DNA of 20,876 nt, taken from assembly GCA_035296085.1 (NCBI GenBank), contig DATHBP010000068.1, forward strand, positions 1 through 20,876, in the 5' to 3' direction. This document shows, piece by piece, positions 1 to 6,321 of the stretch. This DNA comes from DATHBP01 sp035296085. Lineage in GTDB: Bacteria > Actinomycetota > Actinomycetes > Propionibacteriales > Nocardioidaceae. A program made the translations under genes and the position numbers. The notes beneath the pieces are model-generated. The model saw only the letters and a list, made by a program, of their open reading frames with translations, was not told the origin of the DNA and did not search any database. Within the stretch, counting starts at the first letter, position 1; every line of letters begins with the position of its first letter.

Positions 1-831
1 AGCGCCGCTGCGGGTGGTGTTCTGGAGCGGGGCACGGCGGCCGCTCGTGGGTGGAGCCGCGCCGGGGCACCGTTCGCCGACGCGGTGCCGTCGACCTCCG
101 GTCGCTTGCTGGAACGCGTTGACGGCTACGTCGTAACCGCCCTGGCTGCTGTCGAAGGGAACTCGCTCGAGGAGTCGGGCGTGGACTGCGCAGCGGCCGG
201 TCAGTGGGGAGCAACACTCGCCCGTCTCCACCGCGCGGAGGTCACGTCTCTGCCGCCTTACCTGCCGGCAACCGAGGAGTTCGTCACTGGCGACGGCCTC
301 GGGCCGGAGCTGGCAACGGTCGCCAGGAGGGTCCGCGACGCTCTAGGCACGTTGCCTCGGCAGGCAGGCGTGCGCGGTGTGCTCCATGGTGACCCGGAGC
401 CCGACAACGTCGTGGTGAGCCCCGCTGGGATGGTGCTGGTGGACCCGGACGACGTGCGGGTGGGTTGGTTCATCTCCGACATCGCGTTCGCACTGCGGGA
501 CTGGGCCGACGCGTCGGGTCGGCTGGACTGGTCGCATGGCATCCCAGCGGCGTTCCTCGATGGGTACCGAGCAATCCGACCGGTCAGCGTGGAGGAACTG
601 GCCTGGGTACCGCTGCTACAGGCCGCCGCCGCCCTGGAGGATTTGAGTGCCCTGCAGCCGCACGTGCAGAGAACGGCGCAGGACGAATGGCCCGACTGGG
701 CGACCGCGCTCGACACCAAGATCCGAGCACGCGCCGCACGCTTGGACAGCATGCTTCGATCAGGCTGGTGGGCAGGGGCGGGATCGAACCGCCGACCTTC
801 CGCTTTTCAGGCGGACGCTCGTACCGACTGA
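1..831 (+). CDS. Aminoglycoside phosphotransferase (APH)-family kinase, 5' partial
   Basis: The reading frame is open from the first base, so the N-terminal kinase lobe lies at least partly outside the window; the first internal GTG is at 85. The visible part has the APH C-lobe: a catalytic HGD-x4-N motif (HGDPEPDN, near position 385) and a following DPDD that would supply the metal-binding acidic residue. APH-fold enzymes phosphorylate small molecules such as aminoglycosides, choline or homoserine; the substrate here cannot be told. The last 22 or so codons, from about 766, run antisense through the tRNA-Phe gene, so the C-terminal tail is tRNA-derived sequence rather than conserved protein. 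Either the gene really ends inside the tRNA or its true 3' end was lost. Family assignment is good; exact ends are uncertain. Confidence 0.7.
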   Translation, partial: SAAAGGVLERGTAAARGWSRAGAPFADAVPSTSGRLLERVDGYVVTALAAVEGNSLEESGVDCAAAGQWGATLARLHRAEVTSLPPYLPATEEFVTGDGLGPELATVARRVRDALGTLPRQAGVRGVLHGDPEPDNVVVSPAGMVLVDPDDVRVGWFISDIAFALRDWADASGRLDWSHGIPAAFLDGYRAIRPVSVEELAWVPLLQAAAALEDLSALQPHVQRTAQDEWPDWATALDTKIRARAARLDSMLRSGWWAGAGSNRRPSAFQADARTD

Positions 832-842
832 GCTACCTGCCC
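766..842 (-). tRNA. tRNA-Phe (GAA)
   Basis: On the minus strand a full cloverleaf can be drawn. The acceptor stem pairs GGGCAGG with CCTGCCC, followed by discriminator A and an encoded CCA (766-768). The anticodon stem TCCGC/GCGGA encloses the loop CTGAAAA, giving anticodon GAA. The T arm has GGTTCGATCC. It is the last gene of a Glu-Asp-Phe cluster read right to left. The 3' half overlaps the end of the kinase frame on the opposite strand. Confidence 0.96.
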
Positions 843-894
843 CCGGCTCCGCTCGGGCGGCGGCCACTTTACCGGACCCGACACCAGCCGGCTC

Positions 895-941
895 GTGACG
901 TAGTTGCGGGCAATCTCGCGGTCGAACGACAACGGCGTCAC
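895..941. repeat. 47-bp inverted-repeat element, copy 1
   Basis: The left arm GTGACGTAGTTG (895-906) and right arm CAACGGCGTCAC (930-941) are inverted repeats with 10 of 12 positions matching, separated by 23 bases. A second element at 3982-4028 has the same total length. Read from its other strand, it shares the first 15 bases (GTGACGTAGTTGCGG), while the right-hand 15 bases differ only at two positions. The 17-base middles are unrelated. The copy lies in the 142-bp gap between tRNA-Phe and tRNA-Asp. Function is unknown; it is probably a dispersed palindromic repeat. Confidence 0.7.
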
Positions 942-984
942 AAACCGTGTGCCAGCCGGGCGGGCTGTCAGATACCTGAGAAAG

Positions 985-1061
985 TGGCGACCCCGACGGG
1001 ACTCGAACCCGCGACCTCCGCCGTGACAGGGCGGCGCGCTAACCAGCTGCGCTACGGGGCC
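985..1061 (-). tRNA. tRNA-Asp (GTC)
   Basis: Minus-strand cloverleaf with acceptor stem GGCCCCG/CGGGGTC (one G-U pair), discriminator G as expected for Asp, and an encoded CCA (985-987). The anticodon stem CCGCC/GGCGG encloses the loop CTGTCAC, giving anticodon GTC. The T arm reads GGGTTCGAGTCCC. It is the middle gene of the Glu-Asp-Phe cluster. Confidence 0.96.
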
Positions 1062-1099
1062 AGGTGCATCGCGCAGCCTAACGTACGGCGCAGACCCGG

Positions 1100-1172
1100 T
1101 GCCCCCAACGGGATTCGAACCCGTGCTACCGCCTTGAAAGGGCGGCGTCCTAGGCCTCTAGACGATGAGGGC
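1100..1172 (-). tRNA. tRNA-Glu (TTC)
   Basis: Minus-strand cloverleaf with acceptor stem GCCCTCA/TGGGGGC and discriminator A. The anticodon stem CCGCC/GGCGG encloses the loop CTTTCAA, giving anticodon TTC. The T arm is GGGTTCGAATCCC. Unlike its two neighbours it has no encoded CCA: the bases after the discriminator read CCG, so the end must be completed enzymatically. It is the promoter-proximal gene of the cluster. Confidence 0.96.
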
Positions 1173-1212
1173 GCAGGCCTCGGGCACCCTAGATGCCGTC
1201 GGAGACCGGCCC

Positions 1213-1242
1213 AGCATAGGCGTTGCCGACAGGGGGGACCAA
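1213..1242 (-). promoter_or_regulatory. Predicted promoter of the tRNA Glu-Asp-Phe cluster
   Basis: On the minus strand a -35 box TTGGTC (1242-1237) and a -10 box TATGCT (1218-1213) are separated by 18 bases. This would start transcription near 1206, about 34 bases before tRNA-Glu. It lies in the 88-bp gap shared with the divergent metallopeptidase gene. Box matches are seen directly; activity is inferred. Confidence 0.55.
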
Positions 1243-1260
1243 CCGGTCCGGCGACGCACA

Positions 1261-1620
1261 ATGGCCAGTGTGCTGACAATGAGCCGTGAACGCTTTGAAG
1301 AGCTGGTGGCCGAGGCCCTCGACACCATCCCCCCGGACCTGAGCCGCCTTATCGACAACGTCGCCGTGTTCGTCGAGGACGACTCCCCCGCGGGCCGGTC
1401 ACCGCTGCTCGGCCTGTACGAGGGGATCCCGCTCACCTCGCGCGACACGTCGTACGCCGGAGCGCTGCCCGACCGCATCACCTTGTACCGCCGGCCCATC
1501 GTCCGCGAGTGCGCGACCGAACAGGACGTCATCCGCCAGGTGCGCATCACGGTGGTGCACGAGGTGGCCCACCACTTCGGCATCGATGACGACCGCCTCG
1601 ACGAGCTCGGCTACGGCTGA
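1261..1620 (+). CDS. Zincin-like metallopeptidase family protein (PF06262 type)
   Basis: The 119-residue product is close to the usual length of this small actinobacterial family. The C-terminus carries the zinc-protease motif HEVAHHFGIDDDRLDELGYG at residues 100-119: His100 and His104 would bind metal and Glu101 would be the catalytic base. The middle (LYEGIPLTSRDTSYAG, DRITLYRRPI) matches the family pattern. The ATG at 1261 was chosen; an in-frame ATG at 1279 (MSRERFEEL) is equally plausible and neither has a strong ribosome-binding site. It is transcribed away from the tRNA cluster. No signal peptide is seen, so it is probably cytoplasmic. Natural substrates of the family are not established to my knowledge. 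Confidence 0.88.
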   Translation: MASVLTMSRERFEELVAEALDTIPPDLSRLIDNVAVFVEDDSPAGRSPLLGLYEGIPLTSRDTSYAGALPDRITLYRRPIVRECATEQDVIRQVRITVVHEVAHHFGIDDDRLDELGYG

Positions 1621-1648
1621 CGCTGATCGTCCTGGTTGAGTAAGCACC

Positions 1649-2425
1649 ATGTCACCGCCGCCAGGTGCCGGGCAGCCGCACATGGACGTACGCCGCGCCG
1701 CCGACCGCTTCCGTACGAGCACCGGCTGGCTCGAGTCGCGGCACTCGTTCGCTTTCGGCCCGCACTACGACCCCCGAAACACGTCGTTCGGGCTGCTCCT
1801 GGTCAACAACGACGACGTCGTGAGCCCCGGTACCGGCTTTGACACCCACCCGCACCGCGACATGGAGATCATCACCTGGGTGCTCGCCGGGTCGTTGGTC
1901 CATCAGGACTCGACCGGCCACAACGGGGTCATCTACCCGGGGCTCGCACAGCGCATGAGCGCCGGCACCGGCATCCTGCACTCGGAGAAGAACGACGCCT
2001 GGCGGCTCACCGGCAACGCGGAGCACGACGTGCCCGTGCACTTCGTCCAGATGTGGGTGCAGCCCGACACGTCGTCGCTGGCACCCGGCTACGAACAGCT
2101 GGAGATATCCGACGAGCAGCTGCGTGGCGCGCTCGCCCCGGTGGCCAGTGGCCGCCCCGGCCACGCCGGTGCCGCGGCGATCCGCATCAACCAGCGCGAC
2201 GCGGCCCTCTACGCAGCTCGGCTCGACCCAGGCCAGTCGGTCGACCTGCCGGCAGCGCCCTACGTCCACGTGTTCGTCGCGCAGGGAGTGGTGGACCTCG
2301 AGGACGCCGGCCGGCTGGAGACCGGTGACGCCGTACGCCTCACCGGCTCCGACGGTCCGCGCCTCACCGCGGTCGGGTCGGCGGAGGTGCTGGTCTGGGA
2401 GATGCACGCAACCGTCGCCGGCTGA
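1649..2425 (+). CDS. Pirin family protein (bicupin)
   Basis: The 258-residue product is a full-length pirin. The N-terminal cupin has the expected iron ligands: His67 and His69 (HPHRDMEIITWVL), then His111 and Glu113 (GTGILHSEKND). The GTGFDTHPHRDME and YPGLAQRMSAG segments are typical of the family. Some bacterial pirins have quercetin dioxygenase activity and others bind metabolic enzymes; which applies here cannot be decided. The ATG at 1649 lies 28 bases after the metallopeptidase stop, suggesting co-transcription. An in-frame ATG at 1682 (MDVRRAADRF) is a good alternative because the first 11 residues are low-complexity and not family-like. Confidence 0.92.
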   Translation: MSPPPGAGQPHMDVRRAADRFRTSTGWLESRHSFAFGPHYDPRNTSFGLLLVNNDDVVSPGTGFDTHPHRDMEIITWVLAGSLVHQDSTGHNGVIYPGLAQRMSAGTGILHSEKNDAWRLTGNAEHDVPVHFVQMWVQPDTSSLAPGYEQLEISDEQLRGALAPVASGRPGHAGAAAIRINQRDAALYAARLDPGQSVDLPAAPYVHVFVAQGVVDLEDAGRLETGDAVRLTGSDGPRLTAVGSAEVLVWEMHATVAG

Positions 2426-2446
2426 GCCACCGGGCCGGTCACCGCC

Positions 2447-2935
2447 TCACGGCAAGCGGCGGAACATCAGGTGCAGCCCCACCCGGCCGTGCCGCGGGTG
2501 GTCGAACGCCTCCGGGACCGTGGCGAGGATCTCGAACCCGAGCGACTGCCAAAGGCTTACCGCTGCGGTGTTGGTCTCCACCACCGCGTTGAACTGGATG
2601 CTGGCGTAGCCCGCGTCCCGAGCCCACGCCACTACATGCTCACCGAGCGCCCGCCCCACACCGCGGCCCTGCTGCGCCGGTGCCACCATGAAGCTCGCCG
2701 TCGCCACGTGCGCTCCGCGCCCGGGACGGTTCGGCCCCATCTTGGCCGTGCCGAGCACGTCGTCGCCGTCGACCGCCACGACAGCCAGACCGGGCGGCGC
2801 CTCCATCCATAGGGACCGGCCGGACTCGACGGTGAGGTCGTCGGGGTACGCGTACGTCTCGCCCGCCGCCACGACCTGGGCGAAGAACGGCCAGATGAGC
2901 GGCCAGTCGCTGGCCAGCGCGGGTCGGATGAGCAC
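2447..2935 (-). CDS. GNAT family N-acetyltransferase
   Basis: From the GTG at 2935 the product is 162 residues, a normal single-domain GNAT length. It opens with LIRPALASDWPLIWPFF, a typical beta1-alpha1 start. Acetyl-CoA binding motif A is QQGRGVGRAL at residues 88-97. The SLWQSLGFE segment near residue 130 is the usual motif-B region, followed by a HPRHGRVGLHLMFRRL ending. It would move an acetyl group to an amine of an unknown small molecule or protein. The open frame continues upstream as antisense of the aldose epimerase, so an early start is not credible. It is divergent from the epimerase with a 78-bp gap and convergent with the pirin. Confidence 0.87.
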   Translation of the reverse strand: MLIRPALASDWPLIWPFFAQVVAAGETYAYPDDLTVESGRSLWMEAPPGLAVVAVDGDDVLGTAKMGPNRPGRGAHVATASFMVAPAQQGRGVGRALGEHVVAWARDAGYASIQFNAVVETNTAAVSLWQSLGFEILATVPEAFDHPRHGRVGLHLMFRRLP

Positions 2936-3013
2936 CGCTCGAGCCTTGCTGGTCTCGCACCTGCCAGGCAACTGGCCGACCGACCACGAAGGCCGGGGCG
3001 CATAGTAGGGCGC

Positions 3014-3943
3014 ATGCACACCACACCCCCGGTCCTGCCCAGCGGCCGGCAGTACGAGATCGCCGCCGGCGCCACTCGTGCGACCGTCGTAGAGGTCGGC
3101 GGCGGATTGCGCTCCTATACCGTCGACGGCCGCGAGCTGCTGGACGGCTACGCCGCCGATGAGATGGCCAGCAGTGCGCGCGGCCAACCGCTCATTCCGT
3201 GGCCCAACCGGGTGCGCGACGGGCGCTATCGCTGGGGCGGCGCAGAGCACCAGCTGCCGCTCAACGAGCCCGCGAAGGGCAACGCCATCCACGGGTTCTC
3301 GCGCTACCACAGCTGGACGTGCGTCACGCACACCTCCACCCGGGTCGAGCTCGGCTGGACGCTCTACCCACGGCCCGGCTATCCATTCACGTTGGCCGTC
3401 ACGATCTCCTACCGGATTACGCCGGAGCGGCTGAGCGTGGTCACCACAGCGCACAACGCCGGCACCAACGCACTGCCGTACGCGTCCGGGCAGCACCCCT
3501 ACCTCTCGGTCGGCGGCGGGCTCATCGACGACGCGACCCTGGAGGCGCCCGGCGCTGTATACCTGCCCACCGACGAGCGCGGCATCCCGACCGGTAGGGA
3601 GCCGGTGGACGGCACGGCGTACGACTTCCGGCAGGCGCGAACGCTCGAAGACACCGTCATCGACCACGCGTTCACCGACCTGGCCCGCGACTCGGCCGGC
3701 ATGGCATGGGTACGCCTGCGGGCCGCCGACGGCACCGGAGTCGCCGTCGGGGTGGACGCCAGCTACCCCTACCTTCAGCTGTTCACCGGCGACACGCTCG
3801 CGGTTGACCGGCGGCGACGCGGGCTCGGAGTCGAGCCGATGACTGCCCCGCCGAACGCCTTCCAGACCGGCACCGGCGTGACGCGCATCGAGCCGAACGG
3901 TTCGGTCACCGCAAGCTGGCTGATCGAGCCCCTGTCCGGCTGA
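3014..3943 (+). CDS. Aldose 1-epimerase family protein (galactose mutarotase fold)
   Basis: The 309-residue product matches aldose 1-epimerases. Visible hallmarks are PLIPWPNRVRDGRY (residues 59-72, sugar-binding Asn/Arg), NAIHGFSR (His93) and SGQHPYLSVG (His161, the usual catalytic acid position). The C-terminal GLGVEPMTAPPNAFQTG should hold the catalytic Glu. These enzymes interconvert alpha and beta anomers of aldoses in the cytoplasm. The ATG at 3014 is preceded by AGGG four bases upstream. No sugar-catabolic genes sit beside it, so the sugar is unknown. The downstream gap to the convergent amidohydrolase is 122 bp and contains the second 47-bp repeat. Confidence 0.92.
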   Translation: MHTTPPVLPSGRQYEIAAGATRATVVEVGGGLRSYTVDGRELLDGYAADEMASSARGQPLIPWPNRVRDGRYRWGGAEHQLPLNEPAKGNAIHGFSRYHSWTCVTHTSTRVELGWTLYPRPGYPFTLAVTISYRITPERLSVVTTAHNAGTNALPYASGQHPYLSVGGGLIDDATLEAPGAVYLPTDERGIPTGREPVDGTAYDFRQARTLEDTVIDHAFTDLARDSAGMAWVRLRAADGTGVAVGVDASYPYLQLFTGDTLAVDRRRRGLGVEPMTAPPNAFQTGTGVTRIEPNGSVTASWLIEPLSG

Positions 3944-3980
3944 CCTCAGGGCGAGGACGAGCCGATCGCCACGTCGCATC

Positions 3981-4029
3981 TGTGACGTAGTTGTCGTCCC
4001 GCCCGTCGTCTAGCCGCAACTACGTCACA
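3981..4029. repeat. 47-bp inverted-repeat element, copy 2 (perfect 13-bp arms)
   Basis: The left arm TGTGACGTAGTTG (3981-3993) and right arm CAACTACGTCACA (4017-4029) are perfect inverted repeats of 13 bp around a 23-base centre. The core (3982-4028) has the same length and nearly the same arms as the copy at 895-941, with a different centre. It lies between two convergent stop codons (3943 and 4066), where a bidirectional hairpin could help end transcription, but there is no T-tract on either side. It is most simply a dispersed palindromic repeat. Confidence 0.75.
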
Positions 4030-4065
4030 AACTGGAGCGCCAGAGACGTCATGACGCTCAGTCGC

Positions 4066-5217
4066 TCAGTTGGCGGCCGCCTCGACGATGCTGGGGTCCG
4101 CGGCGAAGGCCAGCGCAGTCAGCGCCATCGCCTTCGCGCCCTCGAGCAGCGTCTGGTCCCCCTGCGGACCGACGCAGTGCGCCGCGAACTCGTGCTGGTG
4201 GTTGACCGCCGGCCAGGAGTGCACGGCCATGTCCGCGTGCAGCGTCGGGACGAGCTGGCTCACGTTGCCCATGTCCGTCGACCCGCTCAACCCCGGCCCG
4301 GCCGGGTCCAAGGTCAGCGGCCGGCCGATGGTCTCGCACGCGCGCGCAAACGCGGCGACCAGCCCCGGGTTCTGGCGCAACGGCTCGTAGGCGTGGCCTT
4401 GCGTTGCGATCTCGACGGTCGTGCCGGTCGAGGTCGCTGCTCCTTCCAGGCACGCGCGGACTCGGGCGCGCAGGTCCTCGAGGTCGGCCATGTCTGCGGC
4501 CCGCAAGTAGTACGCAGCGGCGGCCAGTTCGGGAACGACGTTGGGTGCGTCGCCGCCGTGGGTGATGATGCCGTGCACTTGCTGGTGCCGGCGAAGGTGC
4601 TGGCGCAGCATTGCGATCGCCGAGTACCCCGCAACGACGCCGTCGAGCGCGTTGCGCCCGAGCTGCGGCTCCGCGCTCGCGTGCGATGCCTTGCCGCGGA
4701 CGACGACCGACCACTCCTCGATCGCCAGGCCAACCGAGCCGGGCTCGTCGTACGGCGCAGGGTGCATCATCATCGCGGCGTCGACACCCTCGAACGCGCC
4801 GGCGTCGATCAGGTCGACCTTGCCGCCACCGGCCTCCTCCGCCGGTGTGCCCAGCACGGTGAGCCGCAGCCCGGCTTCTGCCGCCGCCGGCAACAACCCC
4901 AGTCCGGCACCGACCGCCGAGGCCGCGATGACGTTGTGGCCGCAGGCGTGGCCTACACCCGGCAACGCGTCGTACTCCGCGCAGATCACCAGGTGGACGC
5001 CTTCGCCGCCACCGCGGGCCGCGAACGCGGTGGGCAGCCCGTACGCCCCCCGCTCGACGTCGAAGCCACCAGAGGCGAGCAGGTCGGCGCAGCGAGCCGC
5101 CGAACGTACCTCCTTGTAGGCCAGCTCCGGGTCCTCGTACAACGCGTGGGACAGGTCCAGCAGCGAGGGTGCGAGCTCGTCGATACGCGCCAGGACGCGC
5201 TGGTCGAGGACAGACAT
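4066..5217 (-). CDS. M20D-family amidohydrolase / peptidase (PM20D2- or AbgB-like)
   Basis: The 383-residue product is a complete M20 metallohydrolase. Metal ligands are visible as Cys92 and His94 (GVGHACGHNVIA), the Glu127-Glu128 pair (GTPAEEAGGGK) and His152 (MMMHPAP). A dimerisation-domain stretch HASAEPQLGRNALDG and a late His region (MAVHSWPAVNHQHEF) follow. The Cys ligand plus AEYDALPGVGHACGHN pattern is that of the M20D branch, which includes p-aminobenzoyl-glutamate hydrolase and the beta-alanyl-lysine dipeptidase PM20D2. The expected reaction is hydrolysis of an amide or dipeptide of unknown identity. No signal peptide is seen. It lies 25 bp downstream of the phosphoesterase gene on the same strand, so the two may be co-transcribed. 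Confidence 0.91.
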   Translation of the reverse strand: MSVLDQRVLARIDELAPSLLDLSHALYEDPELAYKEVRSAARCADLLASGGFDVERGAYGLPTAFAARGGGEGVHLVICAEYDALPGVGHACGHNVIAASAVGAGLGLLPAAAEAGLRLTVLGTPAEEAGGGKVDLIDAGAFEGVDAAMMMHPAPYDEPGSVGLAIEEWSVVVRGKASHASAEPQLGRNALDGVVAGYSAIAMLRQHLRRHQQVHGIITHGGDAPNVVPELAAAAYYLRAADMADLEDLRARVRACLEGAATSTGTTVEIATQGHAYEPLRQNPGLVAAFARACETIGRPLTLDPAGPGLSGSTDMGNVSQLVPTLHADMAVHSWPAVNHQHEFAAHCVGPQGDQTLLEGAKAMALTALAFAADPSIVEAAAN

Positions 5218-5242
5218 GCGGTCGAGCGTATGCCCGGCTCTG

Positions 5243-6202
5243 TCAGTGGCAGGCCACCGGTCCGCCGCGGTCGAGGACGTTGCCCCCGACCGCGACGAAC
5301 CGCCAGGCGTAGCTGCGAGGGTGCAGGGTCAGCCGCAGCACGCCGTACCTGCCGGTGATGCGGACTTGGCTGTTGCGGTGGGCCCCTGCGAACGGGTACT
5401 GGTGGGCCCCGCCGGTGCCCGCGATGAACTGCCGAATCCCACGCGAATCGGCGGCTCCGCGCGGATTCTGCCGCGCGAACCGTTCGTAGTTGTGCTCGTG
5501 CCCGCTGAGCACAAGGTCCGCACGCTGCCGGTAGAGGGCACGCCAGAACGTCGCCACCCCGGTGTCTCCGCCGTGGTTTGCGCCGGAGCTGAAGCGCGGA
5601 TGGTGCCAGTACGCCAGCACGCAGCGCTGGGACGTGCGCCGCAGGTCCGCGCGCAACCACTCGGCCTGGGCCGACCCGGTTCCGCCGGCGATGTTGGAGT
5701 TCAACGAGATGAGATGCCAGCCGCCGAGGTCAAAGCTGTAGTAGCTGCGGCCTGCCGACCGCGCCGCCTTGCCGAAATACTCGAAGTAGCCGCGTGCCCC
5801 TGGCGTCTCGTACTCGTGGTTGCCGGGTGCGGGCTTGGTCCGTGCCTTGAACGTGCCCCAGGTCGGGTCGTAGAAAGCCCGAAAGCCCGCCAACGACCCA
5901 GCTGGGTACTGCAGATCCCCTAGCGCGAGGACCCGGGTTGGTGCCAGCTTGCGGACGAGCCGCGCGGTGCGTGCCTGTTCGCCGAGCGCCGCCGGCGAGA
6001 TGTCCCCCGCGGCCACCACTGTGGGCGACCGATCTCCCGGTCCGGGAAACGCCGCCTGGGGGGCCGCGCGACCGGGACCGCTGTCGCCGCGCAGCGGGGT
6101 TGGCCCGCCGGCAGAGCATGCGGCGACGATGCCCGCCGCGAGGACGAGCCCGATGCCTCGGGCCCGTCGACGGGCCATGGAGCGAGTCGGCTGCGCTGCC
6201 AC
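5243..6202 (-). CDS. Secreted calcineurin-like metallophosphoesterase, probable lipoprotein
   Basis: The 319-residue product begins with a basic N-region (RRRAR), a hydrophobic stretch and a lipobox-like IVAAC around residues 25-29, indicating export and possible lipid anchoring. The mature part has the full metallophosphoesterase motif series: AAGDIS, LGDLQYP, GNHEYE, YWHHPRFS and SGHEHNYERF, which bind two metals. This architecture resembles secreted acid phosphatase-like phosphoesterases; the phosphoester substrate is unknown. The GTG at 6202 is supported by AGGAGG five bases upstream. An in-frame ATG at 6178 would give a shorter signal peptide but lacks such a site. It is divergent from glcD. 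Confidence 0.9.
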   Translation of the reverse strand: MAAQPTRSMARRRARGIGLVLAAGIVAACSAGGPTPLRGDSGPGRAAPQAAFPGPGDRSPTVVAAGDISPAALGEQARTARLVRKLAPTRVLALGDLQYPAGSLAGFRAFYDPTWGTFKARTKPAPGNHEYETPGARGYFEYFGKAARSAGRSYYSFDLGGWHLISLNSNIAGGTGSAQAEWLRADLRRTSQRCVLAYWHHPRFSSGANHGGDTGVATFWRALYRQRADLVLSGHEHNYERFARQNPRGAADSRGIRQFIAGTGGAHQYPFAGAHRNSQVRITGRYGVLRLTLHPRSYAWRFVAVGGNVLDRGGPVACH

Positions 6203-6321
6203 ATTGCCCTCCTGTGTCCGCCGACGCTACCCGATGGTGTCGTGCAGCGATCCGGCGGAGCCCCGTGCACCCTGGCCCGCCGCGTCGGCCGGTGGCCAAG
6301 CGGGAGAATGGGACGGTGACC

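Noticed and set aside
1236..1249. GGACC-AACC-GGTCC inverted repeat between tRNA-Glu and the metallopeptidase
   Set aside because: The arms are only 5 bp and GC-rich, and overlap of the tRNA -35 box is likely coincidental. There is no second copy to support it as an operator.
465..1289. 274-codon plus-strand frame covering the tRNA cluster
   Set aside because: It contains the familiar false peptides that arise from reading tRNA genes on the wrong strand (RGGIEPPTFRFSGGRSYRLS and similar). The tRNAs explain the sequence.
2936..3979. A long minus-strand open frame continuing upstream of the acetyltransferase, antisense to the aldose epimerase
   Set aside because: The epimerase frame carries conserved family motifs, while the antisense extension is compositionally biased with no recognisable domain. 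It is a typical high-GC shadow frame.
3991..5358. 455-codon plus-strand open frame opposite the M20 amidohydrolase
   Set aside because: It is Arg/Val/Gln-rich without motifs, and the opposite frame has a complete metal site and normal length.
6203..6321. Search for an operator or promoter in the gap between the phosphoesterase and glcD
   Set aside because: Only a 6-bp GTGCAC palindrome and GC-rich sequence were found. There is no box pair or match to the 18874-18891 palindrome, so nothing is claimed.
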